A DNA stretch of 64,000 nucleotides, from the NCBI GenBank assembly GCA_036824505.1, contig DAITAA010000001.1:1-64000 (forward strand), written 5' to 3'. Below are positions 16,352-26,190 of this stretch, one piece after another (position 1 is the stretch's first letter; every line of letters starts with the position of its first letter). This DNA comes from SCUD01 sp036824505 (lineage in GTDB: Bacteria > Pseudomonadota > Gammaproteobacteria > Steroidobacterales > Steroidobacteraceae). Under the pieces are notes generated by a model, which ran no database searches, had not been told where the DNA came from, and worked only from the letters and a program-made list of their open reading frames with translations. The translations under genes were made by a program, and so were the position numbers.

Positions 16352-17277
16352 AGTCTCGCCTCGGCAAGCTGCTGCCGCCCGTCGCCTCGATCGTGATCAT
16401 CGCGATCGCGGCCATCGTGCTGTGGCGCAAGCTCGCACAAGTGGATCCTTCCGGCGTCGCGGCGAGCTTTGCCGCGATACCGGGCAGCGCACTGGTGCTG
16501 GCGGGGCTCTTCACGGGCTGCGCCCTGCTCGCGATGGCCCTGTATGAAGTGCAGATGCTGCGCTATCTGCGCCCGAAGGCGAGCTGGCGAAGGCCATTCG
16601 TGACGGCCCTGATCGCCTATCCGATCGGCCACACCGTGGGTTTCGGTGCTTTTTCGGGCGGCGCAATCCGTTACCGGATCTACAGCGCGGCGCGATTCAG
16701 TGCTGCCGATATCGGCAAGCTGATCCTGCTGTCGGTAATGCCGTTCGCGTCGGCAATGGGATTGCTGGCCGGGATCTCGATGCTCACGGCAACGGAAGAC
16801 GCCGCCGCCGCGCTGCATCTGAAGGATCAGGTCGTGGCCATGATCGGTGCAGGGCTGCTGCTGACGCACATCATCTATGTAACGCTCGTGATCACTCGTG
16901 TGCGGCTGCTCGGCAACTGGGTGCCCGCATTCGAACTGCCGAGCCGAAAGCTGACCGCGATCCAGTACCTGCTCGGGGTCGCCGAAGTGCTCTGCGCGAT
17001 CGCCGTGCTGTACGTGCTGCTGCCAGCCGGCGCCGGCATCGGCTTTCCCGCATTCGTCGCGGTGTATGTCACCGCGATGGCCGCCGGCACGCTGTCCGGG
17101 GTACCAGCCGGCCTCGGCGTGTTCGAGTCAATCCTGCTCGTGACCCTGACCGATGTGCCGGCCGAGCAGCTCCTCGGAGTCGTTCTTGCTTATCGCCTGG
17201 TCTACGAACTGCTGCCGTTCATCGGCGGCCTTCTGCTGCTGCTCGCCTATGAAGCCTGGGCGCCCCGGCGCCGCTAG
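16348..17277 (+). CDS. LPG-synthase-like / UPF0104 integral membrane protein
   Basis: The 309-residue protein begins at a GTG overlapping the hydrolase stop. It has about eight membrane helices and the UPF0104/MprF N-domain pattern: ALIAYPIGHTVGFGAFSGGA with IRYRIY after it, and MAAGTLSGVPAGLGVFESIL near the end. Related domains flip lysyl-phosphatidylglycerol or similar lipids. No catalytic synthase domain is attached, so a transport or flippase role is more likely than synthesis. Confidence 0.82.
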   Translation: MKSRLGKLLPPVASIVIIAIAAIVLWRKLAQVDPSGVAASFAAIPGSALVLAGLFTGCALLAMALYEVQMLRYLRPKASWRRPFVTALIAYPIGHTVGFGAFSGGAIRYRIYSAARFSAADIGKLILLSVMPFASAMGLLAGISMLTATEDAAAALHLKDQVVAMIGAGLLLTHIIYVTLVITRVRLLGNWVPAFELPSRKLTAIQYLLGVAEVLCAIAVLYVLLPAGAGIGFPAFVAVYVTAMAAGTLSGVPAGLGVFESILLVTLTDVPAEQLLGVVLAYRLVYELLPFIGGLLLLLAYEAWAPRRR

Positions 17278-17281
17278 TTCC

Positions 17282-18706
17282 TCACAGCTTCACCATCACG
17301 TGCCGCACCGTGGTGTAGTCCTCGAGTGCGTACATGGAAAGGTCCTTGCCGTAGCCTGAGCGCTTGACGCCGCCGTGCGGCATTTCGCTGACCAGCATGA
17401 AATGCGTGTTGACCCAGGTACAGCCGTACTGCAGCCGCGCCGCGACCTGCATGCCGCGGCCGATGTCCTGGGTCCACACCGATGAGGCGAGCCCGTAGTC
17501 GGAATCGTTCGCCCAGGCGATCGCCTGCTCGGTGTCCTTGAAGCGGGTCACGGAGACCACCGGCCCGAAGACCTCCCGGCGCACGATCTCGTCGGTCTGC
17601 TTCGCGCCGGCGACCACGGTCGGCTCGTAGAAGAATCCGCCGCCGCTGCCGCTCTTGCCGCCCGCCGTCACCTCGATGTGCTTCGTGGCCCTGGCGCGCT
17701 CGACGAAGCCGGCGACGCGTTCGCGCTGCTCCTTGCTGATCAGGGGACCCATTTCGACCCCGGCCTCCTGCTGCTTGCCGACCTTGATGGATGCGGCGGC
17801 GATGCTGAGATCCGCGACCAGGCGCTCGTAGATCCTGGGCGCGGCATAGAGGCGACAGGCCGCCGTGCAATCCTGTCCCGCGTTGTAGTAGCCGAAGGTC
17901 CTGACGCCTGCGACGACTTCGTCGAGATTGGCATCGTCGAAGACGATGACCGGCGCCTTGCCGCCGAGTTCGAGATGTGTGCGCTTGATGCCTTTCGAGG
18001 CGGCCTTCAGGATCTTCTCGCCGGTGGCCACATCGCCGGTCAGTGACACCATGCGCACGCCCGGGTGGCTGACGAGCGGGGCGCCGACGGTCTCGCCGCG
18101 ACCCGCGATGATGTTGACGACGCCCGCCGGAAAGAGCTCTGCGAGGATTTCTGCAAGCGCGAGCGCCGTCAGCGGCGTTTGCTCCGATGGCTTCAGGATT
18201 ACCGTGTTGCCAGCCGCGAGCGCGGGGCCGAGTTTCCACGCCGCCATCATCAGCGGGTAATTCCAGGGCGCGATGGAGGCGACGACGCCCACCGGATCGC
18301 GGCGGATCATGCTGGTGTAGCCCGCCAGGTATTCGCCGGCGACGGCGCCCGTCATGGTCCGCGCCGCGCCCGCGAAGAAGCGAAACACATCGGCGATGGC
18401 CGGGATCTCGTCGTTGAGCGCCGCGGGCAGCGGCTTGCCGCAGTTCTGCGACTCAAGGCCGGCGAAATCCGCGCCATTGGCCTCGATGCGATCGGCGAGT
18501 TTCAGCAGGAGCGCCGCACGGTCCTTGGGCGGCGTGCGCGACCAGCCGTCAAAGGCGTCCGTGGCGGCGCTGACCGCCGCATCGATCTGGCCGGCGGATG
18601 CCTCGCCGATGCGCGCGATGGGCTTGCCGGTCGCGGGATTGAGAATGTCCTCGACGTCGCCCTGGCCTGCGACCAGCTTGCCATTGATCAGGAGCTTTTT
18701 CTGCAT
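17282..18706 (-). CDS. patD: gamma-aminobutyraldehyde dehydrogenase (PatD/YdcW-like)
   Basis: The 474-residue aldehyde dehydrogenase has PWNYPLMM, NAD-binding SLTGDVATGEKI, catalytic Glu246 in LELGGKAP and Cys280 in AGQDCTAACR. The motif sequence and length match the aminobutyraldehyde/betaine-aldehyde group. It is last in an operon of a spermidine/putrescine-type ABC importer in the order of E. coli ydcSTUVW, which supports oxidation of 4-aminobutanal to GABA in putrescine breakdown. Specificity is inferred from context. Confidence 0.88.
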   Translation of the reverse strand: MQKKLLINGKLVAGQGDVEDILNPATGKPIARIGEASAGQIDAAVSAATDAFDGWSRTPPKDRAALLLKLADRIEANGADFAGLESQNCGKPLPAALNDEIPAIADVFRFFAGAARTMTGAVAGEYLAGYTSMIRRDPVGVVASIAPWNYPLMMAAWKLGPALAAGNTVILKPSEQTPLTALALAEILAELFPAGVVNIIAGRGETVGAPLVSHPGVRMVSLTGDVATGEKILKAASKGIKRTHLELGGKAPVIVFDDANLDEVVAGVRTFGYYNAGQDCTAACRLYAAPRIYERLVADLSIAAASIKVGKQQEAGVEMGPLISKEQRERVAGFVERARATKHIEVTAGGKSGSGGGFFYEPTVVAGAKQTDEIVRREVFGPVVSVTRFKDTEQAIAWANDSDYGLASSVWTQDIGRGMQVAARLQYGCTWVNTHFMLVSEMPHGGVKRSGYGKDLSMYALEDYTTVRHVMVKL

Positions 18707-18713
18707 GGGCGCC

Positions 18714-19529
18714 TCACTTGGATTCGAATTCCCTCGGCCGCGTCAGCCAGTAGGCGAGCAGGATCGGGATCATGGTGATCAGCACGACACTGACTGCGAC
18801 GACATTCGTAATCGGCCGTTCGCGGGGGCGGAACAGCTCGTTGAAGAACCAGATCGGCAGGGTCTTTTCGTGGCCCGCCGTGAACAGCGTGACGATGATT
18901 TCATCGAACGAAAGGGCAAACGCCAGCATGCCGCCGGCCAGCAGTGCTGTCGCAATCTGCGGAAGCAATACGTAGCGGAAGGTCTGGAATCCGTCGGCAC
19001 CCAGGTCCATCGAGGCCTCGATCCAGCTCTGCGGCAGGCGGCGCAGGCGCGCGATCACGTTGTTGTGCACGATCACGATGCAGAAGGTCGCATGGCCGGT
19101 GACGATGGTCCAATAGCCCGGTTGTATGCCGCCCAGCTTGAATGCCGACAACAAAGCGATACCCGTGATGATGCCGGGAAGCGCAATCGGCAGGACGAAA
19201 AGAAGCGTGATCGCCTCGCGCCCGCGGAACCGGCCTTGCGCGAGGGCGAATGCGGCAAGCGTCCCGAGCACGAGCGCCATCGCCGTTGCGACCGAGGCGA
19301 CCGACAAGGACATGCGCAATGCCGCCCAGATGTCCTCGCGCGCGAAAGCGACCGAAAACCAGTGCAGGGTCAATCCGGGCGGCGGGAACTGGTACGTCCG
19401 GTCCTCGGTCGTGAACGCATAGATCACGATCACCCACACCGGCAGGTGCAGGAAGGCGAGGCCGGCAAATGCCGCGACCTTCTGGCCGAATGAGGCGGCA
19501 TTCCAGTCCCGGCCTCCTTTAGAGCGCAT
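18714..19529 (-). CDS. ABC transporter permease, polyamine type (YdcV/PotC-like)
   Basis: The 271-residue inner-membrane protein has six helices and the EAA coupling loop EASMDLGADGFQTFRYVLLP. It starts with an 11-base overlap of the first permease gene and ends eight bases before the dehydrogenase. It forms half of the importer channel with the 19519-20439 product. Confidence 0.92.
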   Translation of the reverse strand: MRSKGGRDWNAASFGQKVAAFAGLAFLHLPVWVIVIYAFTTEDRTYQFPPPGLTLHWFSVAFAREDIWAALRMSLSVASVATAMALVLGTLAAFALAQGRFRGREAITLLFVLPIALPGIITGIALLSAFKLGGIQPGYWTIVTGHATFCIVIVHNNVIARLRRLPQSWIEASMDLGADGFQTFRYVLLPQIATALLAGGMLAFALSFDEIIVTLFTAGHEKTLPIWFFNELFRPRERPITNVVAVSVVLITMIPILLAYWLTRPREFESK

Positions 19530-20439
19530 CGAAGGCCCCCAGGCGCTTCGCGAGCGAAAGGTAAATCGCGATCAGGATGATCGGCACCACGGAGAAGGCC
19601 GCCGCGAGTGGCAGATTTCCGGCCGTGCCCTGCTGCTGGTAGACCATCATCCCGATGAAATAGCCGGGCGCGCCGACCACGCTTGGGATGATGTAGTCGC
19701 CGAGCGTCAGCGAGAACGTGAAGACCGAGCCAGCGGCGAGGCCGGGTAGCGCGAGTGGCAGCACGATATTGCGGAATGTCTGCCCGGGGCGGGCGCCAAG
19801 ATCAGCCGACGCCTGCAGCAGCGACTGTGGCACGCGCTCGAGCGCCGCCGTGAGCGGCAGGATCATGAATGGCAGCCACATGTAGACAAATACGATGAAC
19901 ATGCCGAGGTAGGAAGACGCCAGCGACGGCCCGCCGATGACCGGCGTCTGAAGTGCGGCGTCGAGCGCCGGCGCCAGGCCGAGCTGGTCCAGGAACCACG
20001 ACAGAACGCCCTGCTTCGCGAGCACCAGGCGCCATGCATAGACCTTCACCAGGTAACTGGTCCACATCGGCAGCATCACGCCGACATAGAAGAACGCCTT
20101 CATGCGCGGCGTCGCATAGCGCGCCATGTAGTTGGCGACCGGGAAGGCAACGACCGCCGCGGTCAGGGTGACCGCGACCGCCATCCCGAGTGTCCGCAGC
20201 ACGATGTCCACATGGGCCGGCTGACTGACCAGTTGCCGGTAGGTGGCAAGCGTCAGCTTCGGCACGATGCGCGCGGTGAATTCGTCGATGGCATAGAAGC
20301 TATGCATCAATAGCGCGAGCAGCGAGCCGAGATAGACCGTGCCGAGCCACAGCAGGGGCGGCAGCAACAACAGGGACAGATAGAACCCGCGGCGGCCGTA
20401 AAGGAATGTGGCGATCGCACGCATCGGCGGGTGCTGCAT
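19519..20439 (-). CDS. ABC transporter permease, polyamine type (YdcU/PotB-like)
   Basis: The 306-residue protein has about six membrane helices, a MLPMWTSYLVKVYAW segment typical of PotB/PotH, and the EAA-like loop QASADLGARPGQTFRNIVLP. The ATG at 20439 overlaps the stop of the ATPase gene by one base (TGATG), so translation is coupled. It belongs to the binding protein-ATPase-permease-permease-dehydrogenase operon. Confidence 0.92.
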   Translation of the reverse strand: MQHPPMRAIATFLYGRRGFYLSLLLLPPLLWLGTVYLGSLLALLMHSFYAIDEFTARIVPKLTLATYRQLVSQPAHVDIVLRTLGMAVAVTLTAAVVAFPVANYMARYATPRMKAFFYVGVMLPMWTSYLVKVYAWRLVLAKQGVLSWFLDQLGLAPALDAALQTPVIGGPSLASSYLGMFIVFVYMWLPFMILPLTAALERVPQSLLQASADLGARPGQTFRNIVLPLALPGLAAGSVFTFSLTLGDYIIPSVVGAPGYFIGMMVYQQQGTAGNLPLAAAFSVVPIILIAIYLSLAKRLGAFDAL

Positions 20440-21455
20440 CAGGAGTCCGCGAGCGGCACGATATTTTCGCGCGACCAGGCGAGCCGCACGCGGCTGCCAT
20501 GCGGAACTGCGGCCGCAGCGCCTTCCGGGAGAACGGCGACGATTGTCTGGCCAGCATCCGTCCGCACATGCCAGCGGCTCGTGGCACCGTGGTAGTGGAT
20601 GTCTTCCAGCAGGCCCTCGCAACTGAGCGCGCCATCCGGCAACGGTGCACCGGGTGCGAGGACTTCGATGGCCTCGGCGCGGATCGCAAAGGCGCGCCCG
20701 CCGCCGGTGACGCGCCGCGCCAGTTCGCCTTCAATCACATTGGCGCTGCCGACGAAACGCGCGACGAAGGCCGTGCGTGGGCGCTCATACAGGTCGCGCG
20801 GTGAATCCAGCTGCTCCACGCGCCCGTCACGAAACACGGCGACCCGGTCCGCCATGCTGAGGGCCTCGCCCTGATCGTGTGTCACATAGACGAATGTGAT
20901 GCCGATCTTCTGCTGGATCGCCTTCAGCTCGATCTGCATTTCTTCGCGCAGCCGCAGGTCGAGCGCGCCAAGTGGTTCATCGAGCAGCAGGACCTTGGGC
21001 TTGTTGATCAGTGCGCGCGCCAGCGCAACGCGCTGTTTCTGCCCGCCGGACAGCTGCGCGGGCGCACGGTCCGCAAATGCGGCGAGCCTGACCAGCTCCA
21101 GCATTTCGAGCGCCAGGCGGCGCCGCTCCGGCGCGGAAATACCCTGCACCTTCGGGCCGTATGCGACGTTCTCCGCCACATCCATGTGGGGGAAGAGCGC
21201 GTAATCCTGAAACACGGTGTTGACACTGCGCTCGAAGGGCGGGATGTCGGTGACATCGTCGCCATCCAGCAGGATCTTGCCACTCGTCGGGTGGTCAAAT
21301 CCGGCGATCAGCCGCAGGCAGGTGGTCTTGCCCGAACCGGACGGCCCGAGCAGCGCGAAGAATTCTCCGGGCGCGATGGAAAGCGAGACATTGTCCAGTG
21401 CGCGCACGGCGCCGAACAGCCGGCTGACGCCGGCCAGTTCAATGGCCGGCGTCAT
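20439..21455 (-). CDS. ABC transporter ATP-binding protein, polyamine type (YdcT/PotA-like)
   Basis: The 338-residue ATPase has Walker A GPSGSGKTT, Q-loop FQDYALFPHM, signature LSGGQKQRVALARA, Walker B LLLDEPLGALD and the H-loop VTHDQGEA, then a C-terminal TOBE-like regulatory domain from about residue 240. The ATG at 21455 matches the PotA family N-terminus (AIELAGVSRLFGAVRALDNV). A frame continues upstream into the binding-protein gene but is not part of the protein. Confidence 0.94.
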   Translation of the reverse strand: MTPAIELAGVSRLFGAVRALDNVSLSIAPGEFFALLGPSGSGKTTCLRLIAGFDHPTSGKILLDGDDVTDIPPFERSVNTVFQDYALFPHMDVAENVAYGPKVQGISAPERRRLALEMLELVRLAAFADRAPAQLSGGQKQRVALARALINKPKVLLLDEPLGALDLRLREEMQIELKAIQQKIGITFVYVTHDQGEALSMADRVAVFRDGRVEQLDSPRDLYERPRTAFVARFVGSANVIEGELARRVTGGGRAFAIRAEAIEVLAPGAPLPDGALSCEGLLEDIHYHGATSRWHVRTDAGQTIVAVLPEGAAAAVPHGSRVRLAWSRENIVPLADS

Positions 21456-21474
21456 GGAAGACGAGGAGCGCCGC

Positions 21475-22650
21475 TCAGCGGCCGCCCATGATTGCGACGT
21501 AGTCGGTGCTCCAGCGGCTGTAGGGCACGCACCCGCCACCCTCGCAGGCCGCTTCCGGTGTGCGCCAGAAAAAGATCTTCGTGAAATCCTCGAAACCGTT
21601 CGTCGCGCAGCCCGTGGGGCCAAGCAGCTCGTTATTGTTGCAGGCTTCCGGAACCGCGGGATTGGACCCGAACCACGCGGCAACGTCGCCCTGCACCTTC
21701 GGGCTGATGGACCATTCCATCCATTCATAGGCGCAGTTCGGATGCGCGGCGGCCGCGCTCATCATCGTCGTATCCGCCCAGCCCGTTGCACCTTCGACCG
21801 GTACCGTGCTTGCGATTGCCTGCTTGTTCGCAGCGAGCGTGTTGGCCTGGAATGGCCAGGAACTGGAGGCGACCACGCCTTCGTTGGTGAAGTCCTGGAC
21901 CTGGACATTCGCGTCGTGCCAGTAGCGGTGCACCAGCGGATGCTGCTTGCGGAGCACGTCGACTGCGGCGGTGTACTGCGCCTCATTGAGTGCATAGGGA
22001 TCCTTGATGCCGAGTTCCGGCTTCTTGCTCATCAGGTACACAGCCGCGTCCGCGATGTAGATGGCGCCGTCATAAGCCTGTATGCGTCCCTTGTTGGGCT
22101 TGCCGTCCGGCAGCTTCATGGGTTCAAAGACCACGGCCCAGGAGGTCGGAGCCTCCTTGAAGGTATTCGTGTTGTACATCAGCACATTCGGACCCCATTG
22201 ATATGGGACACCGTAATGCTTGCCGTCCACGAAGTGCCAGGGCGCAGAGCGCAGGCGCTCGTCGACGGTCGAATAACTGGGAACACGTGCTACATCGATC
22301 GCCTGCACCGTGCCGCCGCGGATCAGCCTCAGTGAAGCGTCGCCCGAGGCCGTCACGAGGTCGTAGCCGCCCTGTGTCATCAGCGAGACCATTTCATCCG
22401 AGGTGCCGGCAGTCTTCACATTGACCTTGCAGCCGGTCTTCGCTTCAAAGCCCGTGACCCAGTCGTAGCCCTTGTCGGTCTCGCCGCGCTCGATGTAACC
22501 CGGCCAGGCGACGATGTCGACCTTACCCTCGAGAACCGGCGCGGCCGGAGCCTCGGGTTCCTTCTTGCTCTGGCAGCCCGCAAGGGCAATGACGACGCCG
22601 GCCGACAAGGCAGCCAGCCGTGACAAGTAACGAGCGGAATTCGCAAACAT
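21475..22650 (-). CDS. extracellular polyamine-binding lipoprotein (YdcS/PotD-like)
   Basis: The 391-residue substrate-binding protein has a lipoprotein signal ending IALAGC (Cys26). VDIVAWPGYIERGETDKGYD and GYDLVTASGDASLRLI match the PotD/PotF/YdcS group. The C-terminal part has six cysteines (ACNNNELLGPTGC, EAACEGGGC and others), possibly disulfides. The start is the ATG at 22650 with GGGGGG before it. It delivers substrate to the permease pair; polyamine is inferred from family and operon order. Confidence 0.9.
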   Translation of the reverse strand: MFANSARYLSRLAALSAGVVIALAGCQSKKEPEAPAAPVLEGKVDIVAWPGYIERGETDKGYDWVTGFEAKTGCKVNVKTAGTSDEMVSLMTQGGYDLVTASGDASLRLIRGGTVQAIDVARVPSYSTVDERLRSAPWHFVDGKHYGVPYQWGPNVLMYNTNTFKEAPTSWAVVFEPMKLPDGKPNKGRIQAYDGAIYIADAAVYLMSKKPELGIKDPYALNEAQYTAAVDVLRKQHPLVHRYWHDANVQVQDFTNEGVVASSSWPFQANTLAANKQAIASTVPVEGATGWADTTMMSAAAAHPNCAYEWMEWSISPKVQGDVAAWFGSNPAVPEACNNNELLGPTGCATNGFEDFTKIFFWRTPEAACEGGGCVPYSRWSTDYVAIMGGR

Positions 22651-22757
22651 GATGGAGCCCCCCAAGGCTTGTTCTGGTTATGCCAAGTTTATGCCTGTCC
22701 GCTGCGAAATACACGGAACCGGCGCCGTCCGCCGGGGGCGTCCGTAGTCCTTCCGCC

Positions 22758-23444
22758 CTATGGAACGTGGCGTGCTTCGGCCACTGGCTGCTCCGGCGCA
22801 ATGGTGAGTTGCAGCCGTCCGTAGGGTGAGGCCGGCACGGCCCCGTCACCGCGCCGTTCGAGCCAGGCGAGCGCTGCCGGCGTCAGCAGGTCGCCTTCAC
22901 GGCGTTCAGGCGCCCTGCCCAGCATGGCCGCCGGCGTGAAGACAACGAGATAACGGGCGGTCTCGGTGGCAGGATCGATGGGCAGGATCAAGGAGAGACC
23001 GCGTTCGCCGCCCGCGGTCGCGAGCGCAGGCTCCAGGCGCAGATTGTCGATCCCGGACATCCGCAGGACGATGAAAGTGTCGTCGAGCAGTGCTATGACC
23101 GGATAGAAGACGCTCGCATCATGGTCGCCGCCGGGATCGAAAAGGCTCTTCACGCGCAGACGGTACGGCACCGAAACCTTCGGTAATTCGAAGGCGGCAA
23201 ACGGACTGAGGCCGCTGTGGAATTCAAAGGCCGGGCTCGTGCGACCCACGACCGCGTCCACGAACCCGCGCTCCGGCAGCGGCAGGTACGGGAATCCGGA
23301 CGGATCATCGCAGCAAGCGATCGTTCTGGCGTAGAGCGCGAGGCGCGCCTCGGGCTTCGCCGGATAGGATTGCGGGGGCGACGTTGCGCAACTCGCAATC
23401 ATGGCTGCCATCACCAGCGACAGGAACAGCATTGATATGCGCAT
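22758..23444 (-). CDS. MalM-like periplasmic lipoprotein
   Basis: The 228-residue protein begins with a lipoprotein signal (MIASC, Cys19). It shows the MalM/DUF pattern: CCDDPSGFPYLPLPE, then SPAFEFHSGLSPFAAFELP, then a C-terminal beta-rich domain. MalM proteins are periplasmic and of unknown function; no maltose gene is nearby. It lies upstream of the polyamine operon on the same strand, separated by 107 bases. Confidence 0.72.
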   Translation of the reverse strand: MRISMLFLSLVMAAMIASCATSPPQSYPAKPEARLALYARTIACCDDPSGFPYLPLPERGFVDAVVGRTSPAFEFHSGLSPFAAFELPKVSVPYRLRVKSLFDPGGDHDASVFYPVIALLDDTFIVLRMSGIDNLRLEPALATAGGERGLSLILPIDPATETARYLVVFTPAAMLGRAPERREGDLLTPAALAWLERRGDGAVPASPYGRLQLTIAPEQPVAEARHVP

Positions 23445-23640
23445 CAGATTCCAGCCATCGAATGGGGCGTGGGCAGGCTAGCATGAATCCGCCATCAGCC
23501 GCGGTGATCGGCGCGGGTCTTGCGGCGATTGGTGTCTGGACGCCGGGGTCGAAGCCGCCTTTCTGTCGGGGGGATGCCATCGGGACGGCGCTCGCCGCGA
23601 CGCGATATTCGGAAGCCTCCGGTAAGATGCGCGATAGACG

Positions 23641-25806
23641 ATGAGCAACCGGCGCAATTTGTGGGTCCTGGTCGCTCCGCTGGCAGTCCTGCTGGGAGCC
23701 TGTGCCGCGTCCGCGCCGGCAAAGACGGAGTCCGAAAGCATGGTTACGCCTTCGCCGGCGCCGCCGGCCGCCGCAGTGCGGCCACACGAAGTCGTGTCAC
23801 CGAACGGTACGCGGGTGGACGAGTATTTCTGGCTGCGCGACGACACGCGCACCAACGAGGATGTGCTTGCCTATCTGGAGGCCGAAAACGCCTACAAAGC
23901 GAGCATGACTGCGCACACCACGGCGCTGGAGGATCGTGTTTACGCCGAGATCATCGCGCGTATCAAGCAGGACGATTCAACCGTTCCGTATCGCAAGCGC
24001 GGCTATTGGTACTACACGCGCTTCGAGACCGGCAAGGAATATCCCATCCACGCGCGCAAGGCCGGCAGTCTGGAAGCTGCGGAACAATTGATGCTGAATG
24101 CCAACCTGCTGGCTGAGGGTCACGCGTTCTACCAGGTCGGCGCCATAGCGATCGCGCCAAACGACCGGCTGCTGGCCTACGTCGAGGACGTCGTCGGCCG
24201 GCGCCAGTACCGGCTGCGGGTCAAGGACCTTGAAACCGGCGAGACGTTGCCGGACATGATCGAGAACGTCGATCCGTACCTCGCCTGGGCCGCGGACAGC
24301 TCGAGTGTCCTGTACGTGGAAAAACACCCGGAGACCCTGCTGGGCTATCGCGTGCGTCGTCACGTGCTCGGCACCGATCCTGCCGGCGATCCGCTGATCT
24401 ATGAACAGGATGACGACAGCTTCTATACGAGCGTCCGGAACAGCAAGGACGAGCGCTACGTGCTGATCGTCGCGGAGAGCACGGTTTCCACTGAAGTGCG
24501 ATATGCAGATGCCGCAGATCCCGACCTGAAGTTCCGCGTATTCCTGCCGCGCGAGCGCGACCACGAGTACAGCGTCGAACACCTGGAAGGCCGCTGGATC
24601 GTCCGCAGCAACTGGCAGGCCCCGAATTTCCGGCTGCTGACGGCGAAGGTCGGCGAGGAAGGCGATCGCGCGAACTGGCGCGAGCTGGTCGCACACCGTG
24701 ACGATGCGTTCGTCCAGGGCTTCGACGTATTCCACGACTTCCTTGCGATCGAGGAGCGTTCCGGCGGCTTGCGCAAGATCCGCATACGCCCATGGGACGG
24801 CAGCACGGATTTCTTCATTACCGCAGATGAAGCCGCATACACGACCTCGCTCGGGCAGAACGCCGAAATCGACACGCACATCGTGCGCTACGAATACACG
24901 TCGCTGACGACGCCGAACAGCGTCTATGACTACGACATCCAGACCGGCGAGAAGCAGCTGATGAAGCGCGACCCGGTACTGGGCGACTTCGACCCCGCGA
25001 ACTATCGCACCGAGCTGCTGTGGGCCACGGCGCGTGACGGCACAAAAGTGCCCGTGTCACTGGTCTACCGCGCCGGATTCGCGCGCGACGGGAAGGCGCC
25101 GCTGCTGCAATATGGCTATGGGTCCTATGGCTATTCTATGGATCCGGCATTTTCTGTTTCGCGTCTGTCGTTACTCGATCGCGGATTCGTTTACGCAATC
25201 GCTCACGTGCGCGGCGGCCAGGAAATGGGCCGGCGCTGGTACGACCAGGGGCGCCTGCTGAACAAGATCAATACCTTTACGGATTTCATCGACGTGACGC
25301 GCTTCCTGGTGCAAGAGAAGATTGCCGACCCGAAGCGCGTGTCAGCGATGGGCGGCAGTGCCGGCGGCCTGCTGATGGGCGCCATTGCCAACATGGCGCC
25401 CGGCGATTACCGGGCAATCGTCGCGCAGGTGCCTTTCGTCGACGTCGTGACGACGATGCTGGACGAAACCATCCCGCTCACTGCAAACGAGTTTGACGAG
25501 TGGGGTAATCCGAACGAAAAGCGCTATTACGATTACATGCTTTCCTATTCGCCCTACGACCAGGTTGCGCACCAGGATTACCCGGCCATGCTCGTGACGA
25601 CGGGGTTTTGGGACAGCCAGGTGCAGTACTACGAGCCTGCCAAGTGGGTGGCGCGGCTGCGAGCCCGCAGGACTGGCGCAAATCCGCTGCTGTTCCGCAC
25701 GACGATGCAGGCCGGTCACGGCGGCAAATCGGGGCGCTTCCAGCGCTTTCGCGAAATCGCCGAGGAATACTCCTTCATCCTCGATCAAGCCGGCATCACG
25801 GAGTAG
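23641..25806 (+). CDS. oligopeptidase B-type prolyl oligopeptidase (S9A), lipoprotein form
   Basis: The 721-residue protein has a lipoprotein signal (LLGAC, Cys21), a seven-blade propeller region and a C-terminal alpha/beta hydrolase. The triad is Ser573 in GGSAGG, Asp658 in FWDSQVQYYEP and His693 in AGHGGKSGR. PtrB-type enzymes cut after basic residues in short peptides. E. coli PtrB is cytosolic; the signal suggests this one is periplasmic. The next gene starts three bases after its stop. Confidence 0.92.
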   Translation: MSNRRNLWVLVAPLAVLLGACAASAPAKTESESMVTPSPAPPAAAVRPHEVVSPNGTRVDEYFWLRDDTRTNEDVLAYLEAENAYKASMTAHTTALEDRVYAEIIARIKQDDSTVPYRKRGYWYYTRFETGKEYPIHARKAGSLEAAEQLMLNANLLAEGHAFYQVGAIAIAPNDRLLAYVEDVVGRRQYRLRVKDLETGETLPDMIENVDPYLAWAADSSSVLYVEKHPETLLGYRVRRHVLGTDPAGDPLIYEQDDDSFYTSVRNSKDERYVLIVAESTVSTEVRYADAADPDLKFRVFLPRERDHEYSVEHLEGRWIVRSNWQAPNFRLLTAKVGEEGDRANWRELVAHRDDAFVQGFDVFHDFLAIEERSGGLRKIRIRPWDGSTDFFITADEAAYTTSLGQNAEIDTHIVRYEYTSLTTPNSVYDYDIQTGEKQLMKRDPVLGDFDPANYRTELLWATARDGTKVPVSLVYRAGFARDGKAPLLQYGYGSYGYSMDPAFSVSRLSLLDRGFVYAIAHVRGGQEMGRRWYDQGRLLNKINTFTDFIDVTRFLVQEKIADPKRVSAMGGSAGGLLMGAIANMAPGDYRAIVAQVPFVDVVTTMLDETIPLTANEFDEWGNPNEKRYYDYMLSYSPYDQVAHQDYPAMLVTTGFWDSQVQYYEPAKWVARLRARRTGANPLLFRTTMQAGHGGKSGRFQRFREIAEEYSFILDQAGITE

Positions 25807-25809
25807 GCC

Positions 25810-26190
25810 TTGAATCTGTCGCGAATCGAGCAGGTGGCGATCCCGGTCCGTGATCTCGCGCGCGCAACGGCGTTCTACCGCGATCTGCTCGGCATGAAGC
25901 TCCTGTTCGAGGTTCCGCCGCAACTCGCATTCTTCGACTGCGACGGCGTGCGGCTGGCGCTGTCAATCGCTTCCGATCCGATGTACGAACCACCCGGCTC
26001 GATCGTCTATTACCGCGTCGCCGACATCGATGCGGCCCACGCCGAGCTCGAGAGACGCGGCGTGGAATTCCTGCGGGGTCCGCACCTTGTCGCCCGGCTC
26101 GATGCCGTCGAGGTCTGGATGGCGTTCTTCGACGATACCGAAGGCAATACGCTGGCGATCACCAGCGAACGGCCGATCGCGCGCACATGA
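25810..26190 (+). CDS. VOC (glyoxalase/bleomycin-resistance) family protein
   Basis: The 126-residue protein has two beta-alpha-beta-beta-beta modules: QVAIPVRDLARATAFYRDLL and VYYRVADIDAAHAELERRGV, ending with DDTEGNTLAI. VOC proteins bind a metal and act on small molecules; the substrate is unknown. It starts at a TTG three bases after the oligopeptidase stop and overlaps the following gene by ATGA. Confidence 0.85.
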   Translation: MNLSRIEQVAIPVRDLARATAFYRDLLGMKLLFEVPPQLAFFDCDGVRLALSIASDPMYEPPGSIVYYRVADIDAAHAELERRGVEFLRGPHLVARLDAVEVWMAFFDDTEGNTLAITSERPIART

